A stretch of 64,000 nucleotides of DNA, taken from NCBI RefSeq assembly GCF_008935055.1, contig NZ_CP043028.1:1573501-1637500 (forward strand), in the 5' to 3' direction. The position numbers and the translations under genes were made by a program. The DNA is from Pseudobutyrivibrio xylanivorans (GTDB taxonomy: Bacteria; Bacillota; Clostridia; Lachnospirales; Lachnospiraceae). The notes beneath the pieces are model-generated. The model did not search any database. It saw only the letters and a program-made list of their open reading frames with translations, and was not told where the DNA came from. This document shows, piece after piece, positions 1 to 8,208 of the stretch. Each line of letters begins with the position of its first letter. Within the stretch, counting starts at the first letter, position 1.

Positions 1-430
1 TTCCTATATAAAAGTCAATATGTTGATCCTTTACAATATCGTAAACAGGTGTAACTGTAATCGCCACCTGAAGCATCTTTTCATTTACTTCTATAAAATT
101 GTACAACGAGCCTCCAGTGGAGGTCCAAAAGCCGCCATCTGTAGTATACTCATATATTAATCTTCCGGAGTTATATCCCTTTACCTGCTGGTGGGATGTG
201 AAAAACATTATAGATGTGTAGTGATAATCAAAATCACTCAAATCGAAATAATACTGCTTTGAGCCATCCTCAAGAATTGCGACTGTGTATGGCTCGATTT
301 TGATTGTCTCAGTATCGCTGGATACCTCATTGGTAGTATAAAAACATATAGCAAAAAGAACTACGCACAGGCCCAGCATAAGATTATTTACTTGTCGCTT
401 TATTCCGTTAATAATCTTATTCGTTCTCAT
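1..430 (-). CDS. Membrane-anchored protein of unknown function (3' part beyond window)
   Basis: An open frame of 143 codons starts with ATG at 430 and runs off the left edge without a stop. The visible part has a short basic N-terminus, one hydrophobic helix (about residues 16-33, with LMLGLCVVLFAICFY) and then an extracytoplasmic segment rich in Tyr, Asp and Thr. In related bacteria such an N-terminus often belongs to a membrane-bound sensor or signalling protein, but no diagnostic motif is inside the window, so no function is assigned. A well-formed promoter lies directly upstream, so it is its own transcription unit, separate from the hydrolase gene before it. Confidence 0.6.
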   Translation of the reverse strand, partial: MRTNKIINGIKRQVNNLMLGLCVVLFAICFYTTNEVSSDTETIKIEPYTVAILEDGSKQYYFDLSDFDYHYTSIMFFTSHQQVKGYNSGRLIYEYTTDGGFWTSTGGSLYNFIEVNEKMLQVAITVTPVYDIVKDQHIDFYIG

Positions 431-496
431 TCTCTCTACCAATAATAAATCGTTATAAAAATAAACTTTTCACGTTTTGTTCACAAAACTATAACA

Positions 497-525
497 ATTA
501 TAACTTGGCAAGAGAAATAATTCAA
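497..525 (-). promoter_or_regulatory. Sigma-A type promoter of the left-edge gene
   Basis: On the minus strand TTGAAT (525-520) and TATAAT (502-497) are separated by exactly 17 bases. The site lies in the gap after the hydrolase stop codon and about 67 bases before the ATG at 430. Consensus match and spacing are good; start-site mapping is lacking. Confidence 0.65.
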
Positions 526-543
526 GAACTTTCGTTACAAAAT

Positions 544-1203
544 TCACACTGTAAACGTTTCTATGAATTTATATAACACATCAGTGTTCTCAATATAGCT
601 GGAATGAGTCTGTCCACTAATTATCAAAAGTTCTGAATTGTTAATGCTCGCTGCTATTTTCTGGGTTTCTTTTTCCTTGATGCAGTCCTTTTCTCCTGCA
701 ACAATAAGCGCTGGAACTGTGATTGCCGATAAATCTCTAGCATCGATATTAGGTTCCTGAAGCATCATAAGCACGCGAGGGTCTTCAGTGCGCTTGTATT
801 CCTTTTTAATTTCACGCAGGTCTCTGTGATGGAAGCCTGCTGGTGTGAGATTAGCGCCGCAGCATACAATACCTGATAGTAACCTTGAAGCGCGCATTGC
901 TACTAAAAGTGCCACGATAGCACCATCTGAATAACCCACAATATATGGCTTTACGATATCAAGGGCATCAATGAGATTAATCACATCAGAAGCCATATCG
1001 TCATAATGATATGACTTTGGGGTAGCACTCTCACCATGGCCTCTGGAATCCATTGCATACACAACATGATCTTTTGACATTGTTTCCACCAGCTTATCGA
1101 AGATGTGATGATCCTCTCTATTTCCATGTATAAGAATAACCGGGGTCCCCCTTTCCCCGGTTCTTTCATAGCATATAATTTGTGAGTTAAGTTGAATGTA
1201 CAT
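544..1203 (-). CDS. Alpha/beta hydrolase
   Basis: A 219-residue cytoplasmic hydrolase of the alpha/beta fold. The oxyanion-hole motif HGNRED follows the first strands, the nucleophile elbow is GYSDG, and the Asp (in AGEKD) and His (in GQTHSSY) needed for a catalytic triad are present in the right order. The substrate cannot be read from sequence; esterases and small acyl-hydrolases share this pattern. The start at 1203 (MYIQLN) is preferred because GAGG lies five bases before it; an in-frame ATG at 1230 would overlap the dapB stop and lacks a ribosome site. The gene begins 13 bases after dapB and is probably cotranscribed with it. Confidence 0.85.
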   Translation of the reverse strand: MYIQLNSQIICYERTGERGTPVILIHGNREDHHIFDKLVETMSKDHVVYAMDSRGHGESATPKSYHYDDMASDVINLIDALDIVKPYIVGYSDGAIVALLVAMRASRLLSGIVCCGANLTPAGFHHRDLREIKKEYKRTEDPRVLMMLQEPNIDARDLSAITVPALIVAGEKDCIKEKETQKIAASINNSELLIISGQTHSSYIENTDVLYKFIETFTV

Positions 1204-1216
1204 AGACACCTCAATA

Positions 1217-1978
1217 CTATTTTTCTGCAATAACTTCCTTCATGTCATAAAGGCCAGCTGGCTTACCAGCCAAAAACTTTGCTGCCTCAACAGCCCCCTT
1301 TGCAAATACGCTCTTAGAATAAGCAGTGTGCTTGATTGTAATAACTTCATCAAGTCCTGCAAATATTACTTCGTGCTCACCTACTATATTACCACCTCTT
1401 ACAGCAGAAATGCCAATTTCATTTTTTGGTCTCTTTTCACGTCTGTCTGCTCTGCCATAGCAGTAATCATATTTCTCATTAAGAGCATCATTGCAGGCAT
1501 CCGCAAGCGCAAGGGCTGTACCACTAGGCGCATCAAGCTTCTGATTATGATGCTTCTCAACAATTTCAATATCAAAGCCTGCCTCAGCAAAAATCTGAGT
1601 AGCCTTCTTACAAAGATCAAACAATGTATTAATTCCAAGTGACATGTTTGCTGAGCGAAGCACTGCAACCTTCTTAGTAGCCTCGTCAACATGTGCAAGC
1701 ATTTCTTCCGAAAGACCTGTGGTACATAAAACAACAGGCTTTGAATTCTTCACACAGGAATCCAACAAACCATTTACTGCAGCTGCATTTGAAAAATCGA
1801 TAACTACGTCGTAATCAACATCCACCTGATCAATAGAATCAAAAACTGGATATTCGTTGTCTACGCCCTTAAACTTATCCACACCTGCAACAATTGTAAT
1901 CTCTGAATCTGCCTTGCAAATATCAGTGATAACACGTCCCATGTGGCCATTACATCCATGCATTACTACTCTAGTCAT
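1217..1978 (-). CDS. dapB: 4-hydroxy-tetrahydrodipicolinate reductase
   Basis: DapB reduces 4-hydroxy-tetrahydrodipicolinate with NAD(P)H in the diaminopimelate/lysine pathway, feeding peptidoglycan and lysine synthesis in the cytosol. The 253-residue length is normal. The dinucleotide-binding loop GCNGHMGR is at residues 8-15 and the substrate-binding/catalytic signature EKHHNQKLDAPSGTA at about 141-155, with the conserved His pair and Lys147. It lies between the CobO-type gene and the hydrolase with small gaps, so the three may share a transcript, although a hairpin stands in the gap upstream. No lysine riboswitch is visible. Confidence 0.96.
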   Translation of the reverse strand: MTRVVMHGCNGHMGRVITDICKADSEITIVAGVDKFKGVDNEYPVFDSIDQVDVDYDVVIDFSNAAAVNGLLDSCVKNSKPVVLCTTGLSEEMLAHVDEATKKVAVLRSANMSLGINTLFDLCKKATQIFAEAGFDIEIVEKHHNQKLDAPSGTALALADACNDALNEKYDYCYGRADRREKRPKNEIGISAVRGGNIVGEHEVIFAGLDEVITIKHTAYSKSVFAKGAVEAAKFLAGKPAGLYDMKEVIAEK

Positions 1979-2039
1979 AATTTCGTCTCCTTAGATTAAC
2001 CATTGCTATGTCTACTAAATACCTCTTATTGCAGAAATT

Positions 2040-2061
2040 GCCAGAGAATTACTTCTCTGGC
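2040..2061 (-). terminator. Stem-loop over the stop codon of the CobO-type gene
   Basis: A perfect 9-bp stem (GCCAGAGAA with TTCTCTGGC) has a 4-base loop, and the TAA stop codon of the adenosyltransferase gene lies within it. Only a weak run AATTT follows on the minus strand, so it may be a leaky terminator or a 3' stability element ahead of dapB. Confidence 0.45.
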
Positions 2062-2528
2062 TTTATGTTTAAAACACTATCTGCTATTTCAAAAATCCCC
2101 TGTGTAATGTTCTGACCTGTTAAAATAACATTTGCCGAATATGAACGACCTTCAAGAGCGCATAAAATATCCTGCTCTGAAACGATACCTTCATCAACTA
2201 CACCAAGGACTTCATCAAGAACAACCAAATCGCTCTCGCCAGTACCAAGAACCTTCTTGGCATAGTTCAAGCCATTTTGGATGTTCATAACTTCTTCCTG
2301 CTTTTGTTCTTCTGTAAGACTTTGGAAGTTTTCTTTTGAGCGCTCAAACCTAAACAGCTTGATTTCTGGCTCAAGCTTGCTTAAGTAATCTGAATTTGTC
2401 TCGGATTTTAAGAATTGGATAATGGTGGTCGTTCTGCCCTGTGAAGCATAACGAATAGCATTTCCTAATGCTGCAGCCGACTTGCCCTGTCCATTTCCGT
2501 AATATACCTGAATACTTCCCTTTTCCAT
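2049..2528 (-). CDS. cobO: Cob(I)yrinic acid a,c-diamide adenosyltransferase (CobO/CobA type)
   Basis: A 159-residue P-loop ATPase-fold enzyme of the CobA/CobO/BtuR family, which adenosylates the cobalt of corrinoids. The phosphate-binding loop GNGQGKS (residues 11-17) sits right after the first strand, and VVLDEV resembles the family's Walker B segment. It is somewhat shorter than the roughly 190-residue enterobacterial proteins, as is usual in clostridia. No other corrinoid genes are nearby, which suggests a salvage role. It starts 8 bases after typA and probably belongs to the same transcript. The family is clear; the precise corrinoid substrate is not. Confidence 0.85.
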   Translation of the reverse strand: MEKGSIQVYYGNGQGKSAAALGNAIRYASQGRTTTIIQFLKSETNSDYLSKLEPEIKLFRFERSKENFQSLTEEQKQEEVMNIQNGLNYAKKVLGTGESDLVVLDEVLGVVDEGIVSEQDILCALEGRSYSANVILTGQNITQGIFEIADSVLNIKPEK

Positions 2529-2536
2529 AAGTCTCC

Positions 2537-4369
2537 TTACTTCTTGAAGCTTGCTCTCTTTCTGAGAGTTGGGTCAAGAATTCTCTTTCTGATACGAAGA
2601 GATTCTGGTGTTACCTCTAAAAGCTCGTCTACATCGATGAAATCAAGTGCCTGCTCAAGGCTAAGAACTCTAGGTGGTACAAGTGTAAGTGCCTCATCAG
2701 CTGATGATGAACGAGTATTTGTAAGATGCTTCTTCTTACATACATTAAGCTCAACATCCTCTGCTCGTGAGCACTGGCCGATAACCATTCCTGAATAAAC
2801 CTTCTCGCCTGGTCCGATGAAAAGAGTACCACGATCCTGAGCTGAGAAAAGTCCGTAAGTAACTGACTCTCCAGTCTCGAAAGCAATAAGGCTTCCTAAC
2901 TTACGATAAGAGATATCTCCCTTGTAAAGCTCATAACCGTCGAAAATTGTATTAATTATACCATTTCCTTTTGTATCTGTCATGAATTCTCCACGATATC
3001 CAATAAGACCACGTGAAGGAATCTTAAACTCGATACGAGTATATCCACCTGCGATAGGTGTCATATTCTGAAGCTCACCCTTTCTCTGAGAAAGCTTTTC
3101 GATAACAGCACCAGTAAACTCGTCTGGAACATCAACATAAGCACGCTCCATTGGCTCAAGCTTGTGTCCCTTCTCATCTTCCTTGTAAAGAACCTCTGCC
3201 TTTGAAACGGCGAACTCAAAGCCTTCACGACGCATGTTCTCAATGAGAACTGAAAGATGAAGCTCACCACGGCCTGAAACCTTAAGTGAATCAGGTGAAT
3301 CTGTATCCTCAACACGAAGCGAAACGTCAGTATTTAGCTCCTTCATAAGACGCTCGCGAATGTGACGTGAAGTAACGAACTTACCTTCCTGACCAGCAAG
3401 TGGGCTATCATTTACAATAAAGTTCATTGAAATAGTAGGCTCAGAAATCTTCTGGAAAGGAATTGGGTTTGGTGCATCAACTGCGCAAATTGTATCTCCA
3501 ATGTGGATATCTGAAATACCAGAAATAGCTACGATTGAACCAATCTGTGCTTCGTTAACATCTACCTTATTAAGACCATCATACTCGAAAAGCTTAGAAA
3601 TACGCACCTTGTTGCTCTTCTCTGGATCATGTGCATTAACTACAACAGCATCCTGGTTTACCTTGATAGAACCGTTTTCTACCTTACCAATACCGATACG
3701 TCCTACGTACTCATTGTAATCAATTGTAGAAATAAGCACCTGTGTAGGAGCCTCTGGGTCTCCCTTTGGAGCAGGAATATAATCAATGATAGTCTCAAAG
3801 AGAGCTGTCATATCCTTGTGCTCCTCGTTAAGATCTCTGATAGCAAAGCCTTCCTTAGCTGAAGCATAAATGAATGGACAGTCAAGCTGCTCATCAGATG
3901 CGTCAAGATCCATGAAAAGCTCAAGAACCTCGTCGATAACCTCGTCTGGACGAGCCTCTGGTCTATCAATCTTGTTGATACAAACGATAACTGGTAAATC
4001 AAGATCAAGCGCCTTCATAAGAACGAACTTGGTCTGTGGCATTGCGCCCTCGAATGCATCTACAACAAGAACAACACCGTTAACCATCTTAAGTACACGC
4101 TCAACCTCACCACCGAAATCAGCATGACCTGGTGTATCGATAATGTTAATCTTTGTGTTCTTGTAATATACTGCTGTATTCTTTGAAAGGATTGTGATAC
4201 CACGCTCACGCTCGATATCATTTGAATCCATTACACGCTCAGCTACTTCCTGATTTTCACGGAATACACCTGACTGCTTTAAAAGCTCATCTACAAGTGT
4301 TGTTTTACCATGATCTACGTGGGCGATAATGGCAATGTTTCTAATATCTTCTCTACTTTGTACTGACAT
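2537..4369 (-). CDS. typA: Ribosome-associated translational GTPase TypA/BipA
   Basis: A 610-residue translation-factor GTPase of the EF-G-like class that acts on the ribosome, particularly in stress and subunit assembly. The G1 loop AHVDHGKT (about 16-23), DTPGHADFGGE and NKID define the GTPase domain; domain II, the EF-G III/V-like domains and the TypA-specific C-terminus follow. The start at 4369 (MSVQSRED) is chosen because it matches the family's N-terminus; the 27 codons upstream are leader sequence that contains a long hairpin. It has its own promoter, described separately, and leads into the CobO-type gene. Confidence 0.95.
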   Translation of the reverse strand: MSVQSREDIRNIAIIAHVDHGKTTLVDELLKQSGVFRENQEVAERVMDSNDIERERGITILSKNTAVYYKNTKINIIDTPGHADFGGEVERVLKMVNGVVLVVDAFEGAMPQTKFVLMKALDLDLPVIVCINKIDRPEARPDEVIDEVLELFMDLDASDEQLDCPFIYASAKEGFAIRDLNEEHKDMTALFETIIDYIPAPKGDPEAPTQVLISTIDYNEYVGRIGIGKVENGSIKVNQDAVVVNAHDPEKSNKVRISKLFEYDGLNKVDVNEAQIGSIVAISGISDIHIGDTICAVDAPNPIPFQKISEPTISMNFIVNDSPLAGQEGKFVTSRHIRERLMKELNTDVSLRVEDTDSPDSLKVSGRGELHLSVLIENMRREGFEFAVSKAEVLYKEDEKGHKLEPMERAYVDVPDEFTGAVIEKLSQRKGELQNMTPIAGGYTRIEFKIPSRGLIGYRGEFMTDTKGNGIINTIFDGYELYKGDISYRKLGSLIAFETGESVTYGLFSAQDRGTLFIGPGEKVYSGMVIGQCSRAEDVELNVCKKKHLTNTRSSSADEALTLVPPRVLSLEQALDFIDVDELLEVTPESLRIRKRILDPTLRKRASFKK

Positions 4370-4410
4370 ATAAATCTCTTTTCCTATATTCTTACAATAA
4401 ACTACATTGT

Positions 4411-4512
4411 AAAAAACCCCTAAAAATACGGCGGTTACAATAACAAGCAATGTGTATCTCCGCTCGACTACATGTCTTGCTAAAGATACACATTAGCTTG
4501 TTACCTACCGCC
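4411..4512 (-). promoter_or_regulatory. typA: Long hairpin with U-rich tail in the typA leader (possible attenuator)
   Basis: On the minus strand the leader folds into one long stem. GGCGGT at 4512-4507 pairs with the complement at 4435-4430; AACAAGC and AATGTGTATCT segments pair further in. The hairpin is followed at once by GTATTTTTAGGGGTTTTTT (to 4411), and the typA ATG lies about 40 bases on. A stem plus U-rich tail between a promoter and a start codon fits transcription attenuation, but no alternative fold or ligand is evident and it could be a terminator of incoming transcripts. Confidence 0.55.
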
Positions 4513-4528
4513 TCACTTATTCTCGGAG

Positions 4529-4557
4529 ATAATATTATCTTCGAGTTAATTTGTCAA
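4529..4557 (-). promoter_or_regulatory. typA: Promoter of typA
   Basis: TTGACA (4557-4552) and TATTAT (4534-4529) are 17 bases apart on the minus strand, a near-perfect sigma-A site just after the serS stop codon. It gives typA a leader of about 150 bases carrying the long hairpin. Confidence 0.7.
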
Positions 4558-4566
4558 TAGCATTTT

Positions 4567-5856
4567 TTATTTAACGGGAGTTAATTCACTCTTTCCGCCC
4601 ATGTATGGCTGTAGTGCAGCTGGGATAGCTACGCTACCATCCTCGCGAAGGTTGTTCTCAAGGAATGCGATAAGCATACGTGGTGGAGCAACAACTGTGT
4701 TGTTAAGTGTATGAGCGAAGTACTTGCTACCATCCTCGCCCTTAACACGAATCTTAAGACGACGTGCCTGAGCATCTCCAAGATTTGAGCAAGAACCAAC
4801 CTCGAAGTACTTCTTCTGACGTGGTGACCATGCCTCAACATCACAAGACTTAACCTTAAGATCTGCAAGATCTCCTGAACAGCACTCAAGTGTACGAACA
4901 GGAATATCAAGGCTTCTAAATAAATCAACTGTGTTCTTCCAAAGAATATCGTAATACTTCTTTGACTCCTCAGGCTTACATACAACGATCATTTCCTGCT
5001 TCTCGAACTGGTGGATACGGTAAACGCCACGCTCTTCAATACCGTGTGCTCCCTTTTCCTTACGGAAGCATGGGCTATAGCTTGTAAGTGTGTATGGAAG
5101 ATTAGCCTCGTCATTGAGTGTATCAATGAACTTACCAATCATAGAGTGCTCTGATGTACCAATGAGGTAAAGATCCTCGCCCTCAATCTTGTACATCATG
5201 GCATCCATTTCCTCGAATGACATAACACCAGTAACTACGTTTGAACGAATCATGAAAGGAGGAATGCAATATGTAAAACCTCTGTCAATCATGAAATCAC
5301 GTGCGTATGAGATAACTGCTGAATGAAGACGAGCGATGTCTCCCATTAAATAATAGAAGCCGTTTCCAGCAACCTTTCCAGCAGCATCCATATCGATACC
5401 ATTGAATCTCTCCATGATATCTGTGTGATAAGGAATCTCGAACTCAGGAACTACAGGCTCACCGAACTTCTCAATTTCTACGTTGCAAGAATCATCAGGA
5501 CCGATTGGAACTGAAGGGTCGATAATGTTAGGAATCTTCATCATGATTTCCTCAACCTTATCAGAAAGCTCCTTTTCAACTGGCTCAAGATCCTTAATTT
5601 TCTGCTTAAGCTCAGCAACCTCAGCCTTAACAGCTTCAGCTTCGTCCTTCTTACCCTGTCCCATAAGAGCACCAATCTGCTTTGCAGCCTGATTCATCTT
5701 CGCTCTCATGTCGTCAGCTTCCTGCTGAGTAGCACGTCTCTTGTCATCAAGCTCGATGACCTCGTCAACGAGGCCAAGCTTGTGCTCCTGAAACTTCTTC
5801 TTGATATTCTCCTTAACTACGTCTGGATTCTCACGTAAAAACTTAATGTCTATCAT
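4567..5856 (-). CDS. serS: Seryl-tRNA synthetase
   Basis: A 429-residue class II synthetase that charges tRNA-Ser (and tRNA-Sec where present). Residues about 30-110 form the long antiparallel coiled coil that reads the tRNA extra arm (charged heptad-like sequence). Motif 2 is visible as FRKEKGAHGIEERGVYRIHQ. The motif 3 region reads TVVAPPRMLIAFLENN, keeping the essential Arg but differing from the GLAVGRTL form of many bacteria. It follows secDF by 29 bases, leaving no room for a T-box leader, so expression depends on the upstream promoter. Confidence 0.95.
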   Translation of the reverse strand: MIDIKFLRENPDVVKENIKKKFQEHKLGLVDEVIELDDKRRATQQEADDMRAKMNQAAKQIGALMGQGKKDEAEAVKAEVAELKQKIKDLEPVEKELSDKVEEIMMKIPNIIDPSVPIGPDDSCNVEIEKFGEPVVPEFEIPYHTDIMERFNGIDMDAAGKVAGNGFYYLMGDIARLHSAVISYARDFMIDRGFTYCIPPFMIRSNVVTGVMSFEEMDAMMYKIEGEDLYLIGTSEHSMIGKFIDTLNDEANLPYTLTSYSPCFRKEKGAHGIEERGVYRIHQFEKQEMIVVCKPEESKKYYDILWKNTVDLFRSLDIPVRTLECCSGDLADLKVKSCDVEAWSPRQKKYFEVGSCSNLGDAQARRLKIRVKGEDGSKYFAHTLNNTVVAPPRMLIAFLENNLREDGSVAIPAALQPYMGGKSELTPVK

Positions 5857-5885
5857 TTTTCTCTCCTAATCTAATCCTTCTAATC

Positions 5886-8153
5886 TTATTTATTAGCAAA
5901 CTTTACTTTAAAGATGTACCAAAGCTGTGTTGCAATAAAGATTGATGAATATGTACCAGCAACTATACCAGCAAGAAGTGGTAATGCGAACTCTCTGATT
6001 GATGAAACACCAAGGATGAGAAGCATAAGTACCATGATTGCTGTTGTGATTGATGTTGAAATAGAACGTGAAAGTGTCTGAGAAAGTGACTCGTTACAAA
6101 GAGCCTTAAGATTCTCAGCATTTTCATCTCTAATTGCCTTGTGATTCTCACGGATACGGTCGAATACAACGATTGTATCATTGACTGAATAACCGATAAC
6201 TGTAAGCATACATGCGATAAATGCGGAACCAACAGAAATTCTGGCAAATGCATAAAGTGCAAGTACGATAAGAACATCATGTACAAGGGCAATAATTGCT
6301 GAAGATGCAAATCTTAAATCCTTGAATCTGAACCAGATGTACACAAGCATGCAAAGTACTGCAACGATAACAGCGATTGTTGACTGGCTACGCATCTCAC
6401 CTGAGATTGTAGAACCGATACTCTGTGATGTGATTGACGCCTCTGTTACATTGAAGGTGCTCTCAAACATCTTGTTGAGAGTAGTTCTCTCTTCAAGTGT
6501 AAGTGTACGTGTCTTGAAGATTGCCTGATTGCTTCCATCAACTGTTGTTGTCTGGATGCTTCCTTCGCTGATATCAAGTGTCTTTGCAATTTCAGGTACA
6601 ACCTTTGCATCTAAATCTGCAAGTGAGTATGTCTCGTTGAAATCAACTGTTGTAGATGTACCACCAAGAAACTCAAGTGAATAGTTAAGACCTGCGCCAC
6701 TCTTTGCCTTGAATACACCCATTGTGATAAAGCCTGCTGCAATAATAGCAACAGAAATTGTAATAAAGATTGCCTTCTTTCCAACGAAGTCGAACTTTGA
6801 AGGCTCCTTTGCCTTTCCGTATGCCTTAGGTGAACGAACACCAAGTGCATAGAAAGAATTAATAAGAATTCTAGTAATAACAAGTGCTGTAAACATTGAT
6901 AAAACAACACCGAGTGCAAGTGTGATAGCAAATCCCTTTACAGTGCCTGAACCAAGTACACCAAGAACTGCTGCTGCAATAAGAGTTGTGATGTTTCCAT
7001 CAAGAATAGCTGAAAGAGCCTTTGAGAAACCTGTCTCAATAGCTGAAATTACCGGACGACCAGCTTTGATTTCCTCACGGATACGAGCGAATACGATAAC
7101 ATTTGCGTCAACTGCCATACCGATTGAAAGAATCATACCTGCGATACCAGGAAGTGTAAGTGTGATATCGAATGCCTTAAGAATTCCAACAAGCATTGCT
7201 GTATAAAGAGCAAGTGCAAGTGATGCAACAATACCAGGAACGAGGTACATTACCATAAGGAATACCATAACAAGTGCAAGACCTACGCCTGCTGCGATAA
7301 GTGATGTACGAAGGGCATCAGAACCGAGCTGAGCACCTACAACCTGTGACTCTAACTCCTGAAGCTCGATGTCAAGACCACCGATACGAATGTAAGATGC
7401 AAGCTTCTCAGCTGCCTCATAGTTCTCCATTCCCTCAATTACACAGTTACCAGTTGTGATAGCCTGATTAACACGTGGAACAGAAACGAACTTACCATCA
7501 TAGTAGATACCGATTGTCTCGCCAGATGCAACAGCCTTTGTTGTAGCATCAGCGAATGCTGCTGTACCCTCATCATCAAATGTAAGCTGAACCACATACT
7601 CTGTTGCATTTGTAGTCTTGTTTGACTGGCTGCCTGCCTGTGAACTCTTTACATTTGTTCCTGTAGCGATTACAGAACCATTGTCGATAAGTGTCTGGAT
7701 ATCATAGTTGAGAACATATCCTGTCTCACCGTATGTGTAGTTCTGATTTCCATCAGCATCTGTCTGCGCGATGAAGTAAAGTGTACCAGGAGTTCCTAAC
7801 TCCTCCAATAACGCATTAGCATCTGAAACGCCAGGAATCTCAACTGTGATTCGCTTGTCGCCTACGCGATATACATTAGCTTCTGTTGTTGAGCTTTCCT
7901 CACCAAGATCATTTTCGATACGCTGCTGAAGTTTGAGAATTGTATCAGCCATCTGCTCATCAGTAGGCTTATCTCCAACTGCCTCGTATGTAATGCTGAC
8001 ACCGCCTGCAAGGTCAAGACCAAGCTTGAGGCTGTCATCATTTTCCTTAATTGTGCCTGTGATAACTGCGAATGCACAGTAGCCCAATACTCCGAGAAGA
8101 GCTACGAATGCAACGAGCCAGGCAATCCCCTGTCCTTTTTTTAAACGTTTCAT
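5886..8153 (-). CDS. secDF: Protein translocase subunit SecDF (fused SecD and SecF)
   Basis: A 755-residue polytopic membrane protein that uses the proton motive force to pull secreted proteins through SecYEG. The SecD half has a first membrane helix (about 11-33), the signature LGLDLAGGVSITYE, the P1 periplasmic domain and a helix block from about 290 to 450. The SecF half begins near 465 with a new helix and the LEFLGGTST signature and ends with its own helix block (VGSAFIACMLTVIGYSVND). The fusion is common in Firmicutes. The Arg of the canonical LDLRGG motif is Ala here. It leads directly into serS. Confidence 0.95.
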   Translation of the reverse strand: MKRLKKGQGIAWLVAFVALLGVLGYCAFAVITGTIKENDDSLKLGLDLAGGVSITYEAVGDKPTDEQMADTILKLQQRIENDLGEESSTTEANVYRVGDKRITVEIPGVSDANALLEELGTPGTLYFIAQTDADGNQNYTYGETGYVLNYDIQTLIDNGSVIATGTNVKSSQAGSQSNKTTNATEYVVQLTFDDEGTAAFADATTKAVASGETIGIYYDGKFVSVPRVNQAITTGNCVIEGMENYEAAEKLASYIRIGGLDIELQELESQVVGAQLGSDALRTSLIAAGVGLALVMVFLMVMYLVPGIVASLALALYTAMLVGILKAFDITLTLPGIAGMILSIGMAVDANVIVFARIREEIKAGRPVISAIETGFSKALSAILDGNITTLIAAAVLGVLGSGTVKGFAITLALGVVLSMFTALVITRILINSFYALGVRSPKAYGKAKEPSKFDFVGKKAIFITISVAIIAAGFITMGVFKAKSGAGLNYSLEFLGGTSTTVDFNETYSLADLDAKVVPEIAKTLDISEGSIQTTTVDGSNQAIFKTRTLTLEERTTLNKMFESTFNVTEASITSQSIGSTISGEMRSQSTIAVIVAVLCMLVYIWFRFKDLRFASSAIIALVHDVLIVLALYAFARISVGSAFIACMLTVIGYSVNDTIVVFDRIRENHKAIRDENAENLKALCNESLSQTLSRSISTSITTAIMVLMLLILGVSSIREFALPLLAGIVAGTYSSIFIATQLWYIFKVKFANK

Positions 8154-8208
8154 TACAAATTCTCCTATTTCTATATATTTATCAGCCTATAGCTGACTCA
8201 AAAAAGCC

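Noticed and set aside
1196..1642. 148-codon plus-strand open frame
   Set aside because: Shadow of dapB, which has complete family motifs.
4370..4450. N-terminal extension of TypA by 27 codons
   Set aside because: It lies in the leader hairpin and is absent from the family.
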